NCBI GenBank assembly: GCA_023248835.1
Contig: JAHFDU010000264.1
Coordinates: 1 to 5,779, forward strand
Length of the DNA: 5,779 nt
Direction: 5' to 3'
Source of the DNA: Myxococcales bacterium
GTDB taxonomy: Bacteria > Myxococcota_A > Polyangia > Palsa-1104
The notes under the pieces are model-generated. The model did no database searches. It had not been told where the DNA came from and saw nothing but the letters and a program-made list of their open reading frames with translations. Every line of letters starts with the position of its first letter. Position 1 is the first letter of the stretch. Below, piece after piece: positions 1 to 5,779 of the stretch. The position numbers and the translations under genes are program-made.

Positions 1-958
1 ACAGACCGCCGAGGGTCATGGTGATCAGCAAATTGATGTAGGTGCGCATTTCGCCATGGCGGCTGCCGCCGAGTGAAATGTAGAGATAGTCTCGCAGCCA
101 CGAGGAGAGCGAGATGTGCCAGCGCCGCCAAAACTCGGTGAGGTTGCGCGCTACGTAAGGCAAGTTGAAATTTTCCGGCAGGGTGAAGCCGAGAATACGG
201 GCCAGTCCGAGTGCCATGTCGGAGTAGCCTGAAAAATCGCAAAAAATTTGGATGGCGTAGGCGACCACCGCTTGCCAGATGCTGAAACAGGAATAGCGCG
301 CAGGGTGCGCGAAAACGGCGTCGACAAACGGCGCTAGCCGATCGGCGACCACCACTTTTTTGGTCATGCCGAACAGGAAACGCTGCGCTCCGGCGTGAAA
401 CCCTTCCGCGGTGATGCCAAAATTGCGCTGCAGCTGCGGCAAGAAATCGGCGGCGCGAATTATCGGACCGGCGATCATGCGCGGAAAGAAAAAGATAAAT
501 AGCGCGAACTGTCGCCAATGGACGTAGGGCTTGATGCGGCCGCGATAGATATCGATGCAGTAGCTCATCGCTTCGAACACAAAAAAGGAGATGCCGATGG
601 GAAGCGGCAGCACAATGACGGGAACTTGAACTCCGAATGGTTGCAGAGCGAGATTCAAAGTGGCGAGGAAAAGCAGCAAATACTTGAAGGTGAGCAAGAT
701 GCCGAGATTGACCACGACATCGACGAACAGCAGCCACCGCTTGATCCGGCCGGTTGCTGCCGCAATGCGAATGCCCATGTAGAAATCGAATACCGAAGTG
801 AAACCGATGAGTAGCAAAAAGTGCCAGTTCCAGTAGCCGTAAAAGAAGGCACCCGAGAGGATCAGAAACGGGATCTTGTGCTCCGTTTTGCGCTGTAGGC
901 ACATGCCCGCCACGACGACGGCGAAGAACAGCGCGAATGGCAGGCTGACAAACAGCAT
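1..958 (-). CDS. AlgI-like MBOAT O-acyltransferase, 3' end cut by window edge
   Basis: This is the first 319 codons of a polytopic inner-membrane O-acyltransferase of the MBOAT superfamily, AlgI branch. The family passes acyl groups, usually acetyl, across the membrane to a polysaccharide. It begins at an ATG (complement of 956-958), 12 bases after the preceding glycosyltransferase stop, with no clear Shine-Dalgarno. My translation starts MLFVSLPFALFF and stays open to the edge. Visible landmarks are LPIGISFFVFEAMSYCIDIY (about 119-138), AGPIIR (163-168), CDFSGYSDMA (240-249), and FWRRWHIS (277-284) with conserved His281. The last visible residues are TMTLGGL, and the next codon starts with T, so the frame stops just where the family has GG(I/L)WHG. 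The second, catalytic His therefore lies outside the window. About 150 further residues are expected from the sibling gene at 3588-5042. From CDFSGYSDMA to LGGSR the two are about 73% identical (47 of 64, counted by hand), but they diverge elsewhere. The acyl donor and the glycan acceptor are unknown. Confidence 0.93.
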   Translation of the reverse strand, partial: MLFVSLPFALFFAVVVAGMCLQRKTEHKIPFLILSGAFFYGYWNWHFLLLIGFTSVFDFYMGIRIAAATGRIKRWLLFVDVVVNLGILLTFKYLLLFLATLNLALQPFGVQVPVIVLPLPIGISFFVFEAMSYCIDIYRGRIKPYVHWRQFALFIFFFPRMIAGPIIRAADFLPQLQRNFGITAEGFHAGAQRFLFGMTKKVVVADRLAPFVDAVFAHPARYSCFSIWQAVVAYAIQIFCDFSGYSDMALGLARILGFTLPENFNLPYVARNLTEFWRRWHISLSSWLRDYLYISLGGSRHGEMRTYINLLITMTLGGL

Positions 959-970
959 GGTGCGCCGATA

Positions 971-2233
971 CTAGGCGAACCCCTGTTGCTCGACCAGCGG
1001 CTCGGTTGCGCTGTCGTAGATGCCTCGATAAAGATCCACTCCGCGCGAAAGAGAGAAATATGCTTCGGCGGCGTGTCGGAGGGATGTGGGCGAAAGTGCC
1101 ACGACTTTTTCGAGATTTGCGATCACCCGTTGGTATTCAGCTTGGGTAAAACCGTCGACAGTTTCACCGATGTCGAAATGCTGGTGAATCCATTTGCTGT
1201 CGCCGACGTTGGCGTTCATCACTACCGGAATCCCCATGCTAAGCAGCTCGCCCAATTTTGTCGGCGACGACGCCATTTTCGAATAGGTCGGCTTGATAAA
1301 GAATAGGCCGATGGTCGACAGGCTCAAGAGCGGCGGCACTTCACTCCTCGTCGCGGCGACGATGATCAAGCGATCGGCGGCGATTCCCGCTCGAGCGGCA
1401 GTCTCGAGGATCTGTGTCGGATCATCGGGGGTGATGAAAAAGAACTTGGCTCGCGGCTGATGCTGAGTGAGCGCAACAAAAAACTGCAGCATCTCCGGCA
1501 GCATGTACCAAGTACCGATCGAGCCGAGATAGGTGACGACGAAATCATCGGCGTTGAGCCCCAGGCTTGCTCGTAACGTTTGTTGCTGTTTCGTCGTCAC
1601 CTTGGCGCGCGAAAAATGATCGAGGTCGACACAGCAGGGAATCACTTCGATCTGCAATGTCTTCCCCGGAAGCGCCCATCGTAAGATTTCCTCGCGAGCC
1701 AGGTGTGTCAGCGTGACAATCTGATCGGCCGCCAACAAGAACTCGCGCTCGCGTGCTTTGAAATAGTGGTAGACCGCGCGATAGATTGGATTGTTTAGCT
1801 TCCACAAGCCGCCATCGACGCGCTCGTCGGCGTAAAACCCACGCATGTCGAAAATGAATCGGACACCGAAGCGCTGCTTGAATAGCAGTCCCACCATGGC
1901 CGCGATGTAGCTGCGGCAATGCAAGAGTTCGAAGGCGTGTTGGTGGTGCAGAGAAATCGCTGCCCGCTTGAGACGATCGATGTCCCAAACGGTTGACAGG
2001 ATCGGCGGCCGCTTGTGATAGGCAATCGGATGCCAAATGATGTTGTGGGATGCGAGCAAATTTCTGATTTCGCCTTCGCTCTTTTGAAAGCGCTCCGGTT
2101 TCTCGCAGCTGAGCAGATGGATCTGGTGTCCGTGGGCGGCCAATCCCACAAGATAGGGAATGACCTGCGATTGCCCGAGGGAATCGGTCATGCCGTCGTA
2201 TGAAACGTAGAGCAGGCGGCAAGGTTTGCTCAT
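971..2233 (-). CDS. GT4-like (GT-B fold) glycosyltransferase
   Basis: This is a cytoplasmic or membrane-associated glycosyltransferase of about 420 residues that probably adds a sugar from a nucleotide donor to a lipid-linked glycan precursor. The N-terminal acceptor-side domain starts MSKPCRLLYVSYDG, followed by a GQSQVIPYL stretch (20-28), where GT-B enzymes have a glycine-rich loop. The segment FDMRGFYADERVDGG (128-142) resembles a block seen in some GT4 proteins of surface-glycan clusters. The C-terminal donor domain opens with VVTYLGSIGTWY (232-243) and contains SSPTKLGELLSMGIPVV (322-338), then NANVGDS. This is the GT4-type nucleotide-sugar binding region, with Glu329 a likely contact. 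I chose the ATG complementary to 2231-2233 because it directly precedes the family-like start and has GGGGA 8 bases upstream. An in-frame ATG lies three codons earlier. A longer reading to 2350 adds 39 residues, but these come from an intergenic palindromic repeat and should not be annotated. Sugar specificity cannot be read from the sequence. Confidence 0.9.
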   Translation of the reverse strand: MSKPCRLLYVSYDGMTDSLGQSQVIPYLVGLAAHGHQIHLLSCEKPERFQKSEGEIRNLLASHNIIWHPIAYHKRPPILSTVWDIDRLKRAAISLHHQHAFELLHCRSYIAAMVGLLFKQRFGVRFIFDMRGFYADERVDGGLWKLNNPIYRAVYHYFKAREREFLLAADQIVTLTHLAREEILRWALPGKTLQIEVIPCCVDLDHFSRAKVTTKQQQTLRASLGLNADDFVVTYLGSIGTWYMLPEMLQFFVALTQHQPRAKFFFITPDDPTQILETAARAGIAADRLIIVAATRSEVPPLLSLSTIGLFFIKPTYSKMASSPTKLGELLSMGIPVVMNANVGDSKWIHQHFDIGETVDGFTQAEYQRVIANLEKVVALSPTSLRHAAEAYFSLSRGVDLYRGIYDSATEPLVEQQGFA

Positions 2234-2241
2234 GGTAAGCA

Positions 2242-2246
2242 TCCCC
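2242..2246 (-). promoter_or_regulatory. Probable ribosome-binding site setting the glycosyltransferase start
   Basis: On the minus strand the sequence reads GGGGATGCTTACCATGAGC. The GGGGA core sits 8 bases before the ATG at 2233, a normal Shine-Dalgarno spacing. It overlaps an upstream in-frame ATG at 2242, which would have no comparable purine stretch at the right distance. This supports 2233 over 2242 and over the longer frame running through the repeat. It is an inference from spacing only. Confidence 0.5.
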
Positions 2247-2261
2247 GGCCCGCTGTCCGTG

Positions 2262-2341
2262 CACCCTGAGCGGAGCGCAGCGAAGTCGAAGGGCGAAAAC
2301 AAGTCGCGGCTGCCTTCGACAAGCTCAGGCCGAGCGGAGTG
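2262..2341. repeat. Intergenic mosaic palindromic repeat (REP-like dispersed unit)
   Basis: About 80 bases within the 136-base gap between the SGNH-like and glycosyltransferase genes form nested inverted repeats. CCTGAGC (2265-2271) pairs with GCTCAGG (2323-2329), and TCGAAGG (2286-2292) pairs with CCTTCGA (2313-2319). The 14 bases between the left-arm blocks (2272-2285) and only 3 between the right-arm blocks (2320-2322) make the hairpin asymmetric. A direct repeat GAGCGGAG occurs at 2268-2275 and 2332-2339. This matches, from memory, a dispersed intergenic unit found in many proteobacterial genomes, whose accidental translation gives strings such as RPELVEG and FDFAALRSG. Both strings appear here when the glycosyltransferase frame is read upstream. 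It has no transposase and no poly-T tract after the stem, so it is neither an insertion sequence nor an obvious terminator. It could affect mRNA stability between the upstream and downstream halves of the operon. Confidence 0.8.
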
Positions 2342-2369
2342 TGGGGGCATGAACGGTTGCTATTCATGT

Positions 2370-3578
2370 TTAAGGCAGCTTTATTGCCCGTGCGAGCGCG
2401 TCGGCATAGCGCGCGTGGGCACGAGCATTGGGGTGCAAGTCCCCCGGGAAGACGATGAAATCGTCGGAGAATTCACGCGGCAAAAAGAGTGGAAAGGTAT
2501 CGACCACAGTGATGCCAGCTTTCTCCGCTGCTGACCGAATCTTGGCGCGTCCAGCTTCCTCCAAATGGACATCGGAAAAATTTCGCATTGGACGATTGAA
2601 TAGCAGCACCACACGATAACCCTCCTGTCTCGCGGCTGCGCCGAGGCTGGTTAGTTGCTGTTGCAAAAAATCGGTGGGTGCCGGCGGCACCGGTTGACTT
2701 GGTCGCTTGGCAGGGAAGAAGCGGGCCGGAAGTAGACTGGCAATACGCTGGCGAGCATCGGCCGGCGGGTAGAGTGCGGTGATCGCAAAACTGAAACGGT
2801 GAACAAGTGAGGTCGGCAAACTCGGTTGGTCGATGCCGATCGCCGCGACCAGTGCTTGCGGATCGGCGGTATCGATCTCGAAGGATGCAAGCTCGATGAT
2901 CTGGATGTCGGGGTGATAGCTGCGCCCGAGTTCAGCTGCCAAGCCGAAGCGCATCGCAGTCGGATAGGCAAGGACCCCGCAATTCATTACCTCGACGGGA
3001 GCACCTCGTTTTTTTGTGAGCAGTCGCTCGAGCACTTTGGGATAGGAGTCGGCCAAGTCGACGCCTCCGCCGAGCGTAATCGAGGAGCCGACGGCGACGA
3101 TGCGCGGCACGCTCAGAGTGCGTTCGGCGCGGAATTCATGATCGCGGTAGCCTTGCGAATTGGTGTCGAGTTGCTGGCCCATATACCGCACGCGCTGGTT
3201 TGGCGTCATGCCGTATCCCAGTGTTGGGTTGGGTAGCAGGCGAACGATGCCGAGCTCTTTTAGATCATCAAACGGGCCGTAGTGCGAAAAATGCGCGATC
3301 CCATCCGCGCCAAAATGGCTGAGCCGCAGGCCAATCTCCAGTGCCCCTATTCCGCCCAGCAGAAACATCGCGACCAAGGCGAAGGCTCGGCGAAACGGGC
3401 GCATGAAAGGCACCGCCCAGATGAATGCGGTCACCAGGCCGATGACAATCATCGACTGCAGATCACGACGCGAAAGAATCAGGGTGGCCACCACCGCTCC
3501 CGCCCACCCGAGCAGCAAGACGGGGGCGAGAAGGGTCAATCCGTGCTCATCGAATGTTTGCCGTAGGCTGTTAAACAT
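2370..3578 (-). CDS. Membrane-anchored SGNH/GDSL-like protein, probable MBOAT partner
   Basis: This 402-residue protein has three likely membrane helices (about 14-36, 41-58 and 64-84), then a periplasmic-type domain from about 157 to the end. The domain looks like an SGNH/GDSL hydrolase. Block I is IVAVGSSITLGGGV (160-173), with Ser166 at the nucleophile position. A block II-like NCGVLAYPTAMRFG (199-212) keeps Gly201, and DLHPNARAHARYADAL (380-395) holds the likely catalytic His382. Three features are unusual: GSS replaces GDS, the block III Asn of GxND is not seen in IIELASFEIDTAD (227-239), and the acid-His spacing is DxH rather than DxxH. A proline-rich linker lies at about 291-302. Its start is 9 bases after the MBOAT stop, with AGGCGGG overlapping that stop codon as a possible ribosome-binding site, so it is probably co-translated with the MBOAT. 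By analogy with AlgI-AlgJ/AlgX and DltB-DltD pairs, it probably finishes acyl transfer to a glycan outside the membrane. It could instead be an esterase or a non-catalytic binding protein. Confidence 0.82.
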   Translation of the reverse strand: MFNSLRQTFDEHGLTLLAPVLLLGWAGAVVATLILSRRDLQSMIVIGLVTAFIWAVPFMRPFRRAFALVAMFLLGGIGALEIGLRLSHFGADGIAHFSHYGPFDDLKELGIVRLLPNPTLGYGMTPNQRVRYMGQQLDTNSQGYRDHEFRAERTLSVPRIVAVGSSITLGGGVDLADSYPKVLERLLTKKRGAPVEVMNCGVLAYPTAMRFGLAAELGRSYHPDIQIIELASFEIDTADPQALVAAIGIDQPSLPTSLVHRFSFAITALYPPADARQRIASLLPARFFPAKRPSQPVPPAPTDFLQQQLTSLGAAARQEGYRVVLLFNRPMRNFSDVHLEEAGRAKIRSAAEKAGITVVDTFPLFLPREFSDDFIVFPGDLHPNARAHARYADALARAIKLP

Positions 3579-3587
3579 ATTGCCCGC

Positions 3588-5042
3588 CTAGAATTGAAAA
3601 TAGAGGAACGGAATGTTCCCTTGAATGAGTGAACGATGGAAGACAAAGAACCAGCCGATCGCGCATCCCACGCCCATTGCGAACGCCGCCCGCCGCGGTG
3701 CGCTCCAGCGCTCGAAGAGCTCGAGACTGGCTCCGCGATACTGCAGCAACTCGTAGAGCCCGAGCGGCCACATCAGACTGCAAATGAATTTCAAATAGCC
3801 GAGCGTCTCCTTTGAAAGATGCATGTCGGTCAAGAAACTGGTGATGAACCGGCCGATCTGACCCGCGCTCTCAGCTCGGAAGATCAGCCAACCGAAACAG
3901 GTGACGTGAAACATCACCGCGATCTGGATCGCGCGCAGCCACGGCGTGGTCTGGTGTTCAACGCCGCGTTTCTCGTCGCCGGTCAAGAGCCGATGCACAA
4001 TCAGGCAGGCACCTTGATACAGTCCCCAAAGCGCCATCATCCACGACGCGCCGTGCCAAATGCCGCCGAGAAGCATGGTCAAGAACAGGTTGCGATAGGT
4101 TTTCGCCGTTCCGCCCCGACTGCCACCGAGCGGCACATAAAGATAGTCACGCAGCCAAGTCGAAAGCGAAATGTGCCAGCGTCGCCAGAAGTCCGAAGGA
4201 TTGGTGGCGAAGTAGGGCAAGTTGAAATTCAACATCAATTCAAAACCCATCAATTTCGCCAAGCCGCGTGCCATGTCGGAGTAGCCCGAAAAGTCGCAGT
4301 AAATCTGAAAAGCAAACGCGTACACCGCGATCAATTTGTCAGCTCCAGCGAAAGCGATGTCGTTTGAAAATACCAAATTCACCACGTGCGCGACGCGATC
4401 GGCGAGAATAACTTTTTTGTACATGCCCCAACAAAAAAGAAAAATACCGTCGGTGAACTGCTGCGGCAAGAGGGTGCGCGGTCGCTCCATCTGCGGCAGC
4501 AGCTGATGGCCACGCGCGATCGGGCCGGCTACCAACTGGGGAAAGAATGAGACAAAAAGCGAAAAGTCGATGAGGCTGCGGCACGCCGGAAGCTTGCGGT
4601 GGTAGACGTCAATGACGTAGCTCATGGTGTGAAAGGTGTAGAAGGAGATGCCGATCGGCAGAATCAACCCGAGGTGCAAGAACGAGACGTCGACGCCAAA
4701 AAACGCATGCGCTGCGGTCGCCAACGCGTCAGCAAAAAAATTGTAATACTTAAAAAATCCTAATAAACCGAGCTGTGCAGTCATACTGCATGCAACCAGC
4801 AGCTTGCGCCGGCTCGGCGCCTCCGTCCGATCGATCGCGAGTGCGACATTGTAGTCGACCAGGATCGAAGTCCACAACAGCACCAGCGGTGTGATACCGA
4901 GGCCGGCCTTGTAGGCCCAAAATCCGTAGAAGAAATTGCTGGCCAAAACCAGCATCCAGTTCTGCTGTCGATGACCGAGGTTGACGTAGGCGAGGTAGAC
5001 CAGCGAAAAAAAGATCAGAAACTGAACGCTGTTAAAGAGCAT
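3588..5042 (-). CDS. AlgI-like MBOAT O-acyltransferase, complete
   Basis: This is a complete 484-residue polytopic inner-membrane protein with roughly ten to twelve hydrophobic segments, the usual size for AlgI-type acyltransferases. Family landmarks in order are LPIGISFYTFHTMSYVIDVY (128-147), AGPIAR (172-177), MYKKVILADR (207-216), CDFSGYSDMA (249-258), FWRRWHIS (285-292, His290) and GGIWHGASW (326-334, His330). The protein ends PFLYFQF, a typical C-terminus for this branch. His330 corresponds to the catalytic His of AlgI. The family takes an acyl group, typically acetyl, from a cytoplasmic donor and delivers it to a periplasmic partner or acceptor. The ATG at 5042 begins MLFNSVQFLIFF, a normal family start, 18 bases after the methyltransferase stop, without a strong Shine-Dalgarno. 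The SGNH-like gene follows 9 bases downstream, so the pair looks like one functional unit. A short A/T-rich patch around 4731-4763 encodes the conserved FKYYNFF segment and does not break the frame. The glycan acceptor is unknown. Confidence 0.96.
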   Translation of the reverse strand: MLFNSVQFLIFFSLVYLAYVNLGHRQQNWMLVLASNFFYGFWAYKAGLGITPLVLLWTSILVDYNVALAIDRTEAPSRRKLLVACSMTAQLGLLGFFKYYNFFADALATAAHAFFGVDVSFLHLGLILPIGISFYTFHTMSYVIDVYHRKLPACRSLIDFSLFVSFFPQLVAGPIARGHQLLPQMERPRTLLPQQFTDGIFLFCWGMYKKVILADRVAHVVNLVFSNDIAFAGADKLIAVYAFAFQIYCDFSGYSDMARGLAKLMGFELMLNFNLPYFATNPSDFWRRWHISLSTWLRDYLYVPLGGSRGGTAKTYRNLFLTMLLGGIWHGASWMMALWGLYQGACLIVHRLLTGDEKRGVEHQTTPWLRAIQIAVMFHVTCFGWLIFRAESAGQIGRFITSFLTDMHLSKETLGYLKFICSLMWPLGLYELLQYRGASLELFERWSAPRRAAFAMGVGCAIGWFFVFHRSLIQGNIPFLYFQF

Positions 5043-5060
5043 GTTTCGCGTCGAGAGAGG

Positions 5061-5779
5061 CTAGTTGATCCACGTAGGCCGAGGCAGTGGCACCAGGAAG
5101 CGGCCGCCTTGTGCGACATAACTTGATTGCTGGGCGACGATCTCGTCGGCGAAATTCCAGGCCAAGATGAGCGCGTACTGCGGCCGATCTGCGAGCAGTC
5201 GCTCGACTGGATAAATCGGCAAGCGCATTCCGGGAGTGAACAGGCCCTGCTTGAGCGGACTTTTGTCGACAAGGTAATCGACCAGGTCGGATCCGATGTT
5301 CATGAAATTGAGCAGCGTGTTGCCTTTTGCCGGGCTGCCGTAGCCGACGATTCGCGCGCCGCCCGCCCGCAGCTCCTTGAGCATCGCGCACAGGTCGACG
5401 CGAAGCTTGTACACCCGCGCGGCGAACTCTGCGTAGATCCCCAACTCGTTCACTTTGCGTCGCTGCTCGTCCGACAGCATTGACGCAACTGCCGCAGAGG
5501 GTTGCCGCAGCGCTGGCCCCGTCTTCTGCACAAACACGCGGATGGTGCCGCCGTGAATGGCGTGGCGCTCGACATCGAAAATCTCCATCTGATGCTTTTC
5601 GAACAGCGTGCGGAGTGCGGTCAGCGAAAAATAGGAAAGATGCTCGTGGTAGATGGTGCCGAACTCGACATGGTCGAGCATATCGAAAACATACGGCACC
5701 TCGAAAACAAAGACGCCGTCGCTGGCGAGCAGCGCCCTGGCGCCGCGCACGAAGTCGTGGATGTCGTCGACGTGGGCAA
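5061..5779 (-). CDS. Sugar C-methyltransferase (NovU/TylCIII/TcaB9 type), 5' end cut by window edge
   Basis: These are the C-terminal 238 codons of a SAM-dependent methyltransferase that usually has about 400 residues. The N-terminal zinc-binding domain and the SAM glycine-rich loop lie beyond the right edge. The frame is open to the edge and reads AHVDDIHDFVRGARALL before DGVFVFEVPY, so the GTG at 5750 is an internal valine and not the start. GTIYHEHLSYFS (about 40-51 of the visible part) contains the Tyr-x-x-His pair that acts in catalysis in TcaB9. HGGTIRVF and then GYGSPAKGNTLLNF (145-158) mark the C-terminal methyltransferase domain. The family methylates C-3 of NDP-4-keto-deoxysugars to give branched sugars. 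One small deviation is EFGTIYHEH, where relatives as I recall them often have EFDTIYHEH. It is the first gene in view of a leftward operon and probably supplies a branched or methylated sugar to the glycan handled by the downstream genes. The exact sugar cannot be inferred, and some relatives in polysaccharide clusters have no tested substrate. Confidence 0.9.
   Translation of the reverse strand, partial: AHVDDIHDFVRGARALLASDGVFVFEVPYVFDMLDHVEFGTIYHEHLSYFSLTALRTLFEKHQMEIFDVERHAIHGGTIRVFVQKTGPALRQPSAAVASMLSDEQRRKVNELGIYAEFAARVYKLRVDLCAMLKELRAGGARIVGYGSPAKGNTLLNFMNIGSDLVDYLVDKSPLKQGLFTPGMRLPIYPVERLLADRPQYALILAWNFADEIVAQQSSYVAQGGRFLVPLPRPTWIN

Noticed and set aside
518..814. Rightward open frame of 98 codons
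   Set aside because: It lies wholly antisense to the left MBOAT, whose family motifs are clear. The product is charged and low-complexity, as expected from the reverse of a membrane-protein gene, and shows no family resemblance.
1545..2264. Leftward 239-codon frame overlapping the glycosyltransferase
   Set aside because: It is an out-of-frame reading of the same strand, rich in Arg, Pro and Ala, with no domain motifs, while the glycosyltransferase frame carries GT4 motifs throughout.
2262..2341. Intergenic inverted repeat as a rho-independent terminator
   Set aside because: The stem is interrupted and asymmetric, and on the transcribed strand no T-tract follows it: the sequence continues into a GC-rich stretch and the next gene's ribosome-binding site.
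2348..2368. Small inverted repeat CATGAA/TTCATG with a 9-base loop just after the SGNH-like stop codon
   Set aside because: The arms are only six bases long, are not GC-rich and have no T-run. A match this short is expected by chance.
3819..4367. Rightward 182-codon frame antisense to the complete MBOAT
   Set aside because: The opposite strand encodes the most diagnostic MBOAT motifs. This frame has no recognisable domain and no ribosome-binding context.
5061..5750. Methyltransferase as a short stand-alone gene starting at GTG 5750
   Set aside because: The frame stays open to the window edge, and the residues before the GTG (AHVDDIHDF) match the methyltransferase family, so this is a truncated view of a longer gene.

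Overview
The window is a compact, single-direction run of surface-polysaccharide genes. All five genes lie on the minus strand, so transcription goes from the right edge to the left edge. GC content is roughly in the mid-to-upper 50s percent, judged by eye from sampled lines. The proteins are typical of Gram-negative bacteria, and one intergenic space holds a dispersed palindromic repeat of a kind common in proteobacterial genomes. A proteobacterium or a close environmental relative is the best guess, but the genus cannot be named from this sequence.

In order of transcription: (1) 5779-5061, the C-terminal part of a sugar C-methyltransferase of the NovU/TylCIII/TcaB9 type, cut by the right edge. 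(2) 5042-3588, a complete AlgI-like membrane-bound O-acyltransferase (MBOAT) of 484 residues. (3) 3578-2370, a membrane-anchored SGNH/GDSL-like protein of 402 residues whose catalytic blocks are partly degenerate. (4) 2233-971, a GT-B fold family 4-like glycosyltransferase of about 420 residues. (5) 958-1, a second AlgI-like MBOAT, cut by the left edge just before its expected WHG active-site motif. The gaps are 18, 9, 136 and 12 bases. Only the 136-base gap is more than a ribosome-binding spacer, and it carries the palindromic repeat (about 2262-2341). No stretch of 300 bases lacks a gene.

The likely joint role is to build and decorate an extracellular or cell-surface glycan. The methyltransferase would act on a nucleotide-linked deoxy-keto-sugar, the glycosyltransferase would add a sugar to the growing unit, and the two MBOATs would move acyl groups (probably acetyl) across the inner membrane. 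The SGNH-like protein would be the periplasmic partner, as AlgJ/AlgX is for AlgI. Two different MBOATs with only one SGNH-like protein in view, and that one lacking several textbook catalytic residues, is the most interesting aspect. The type of glycan (O-antigen, capsule or exopolysaccharide) cannot be decided here.
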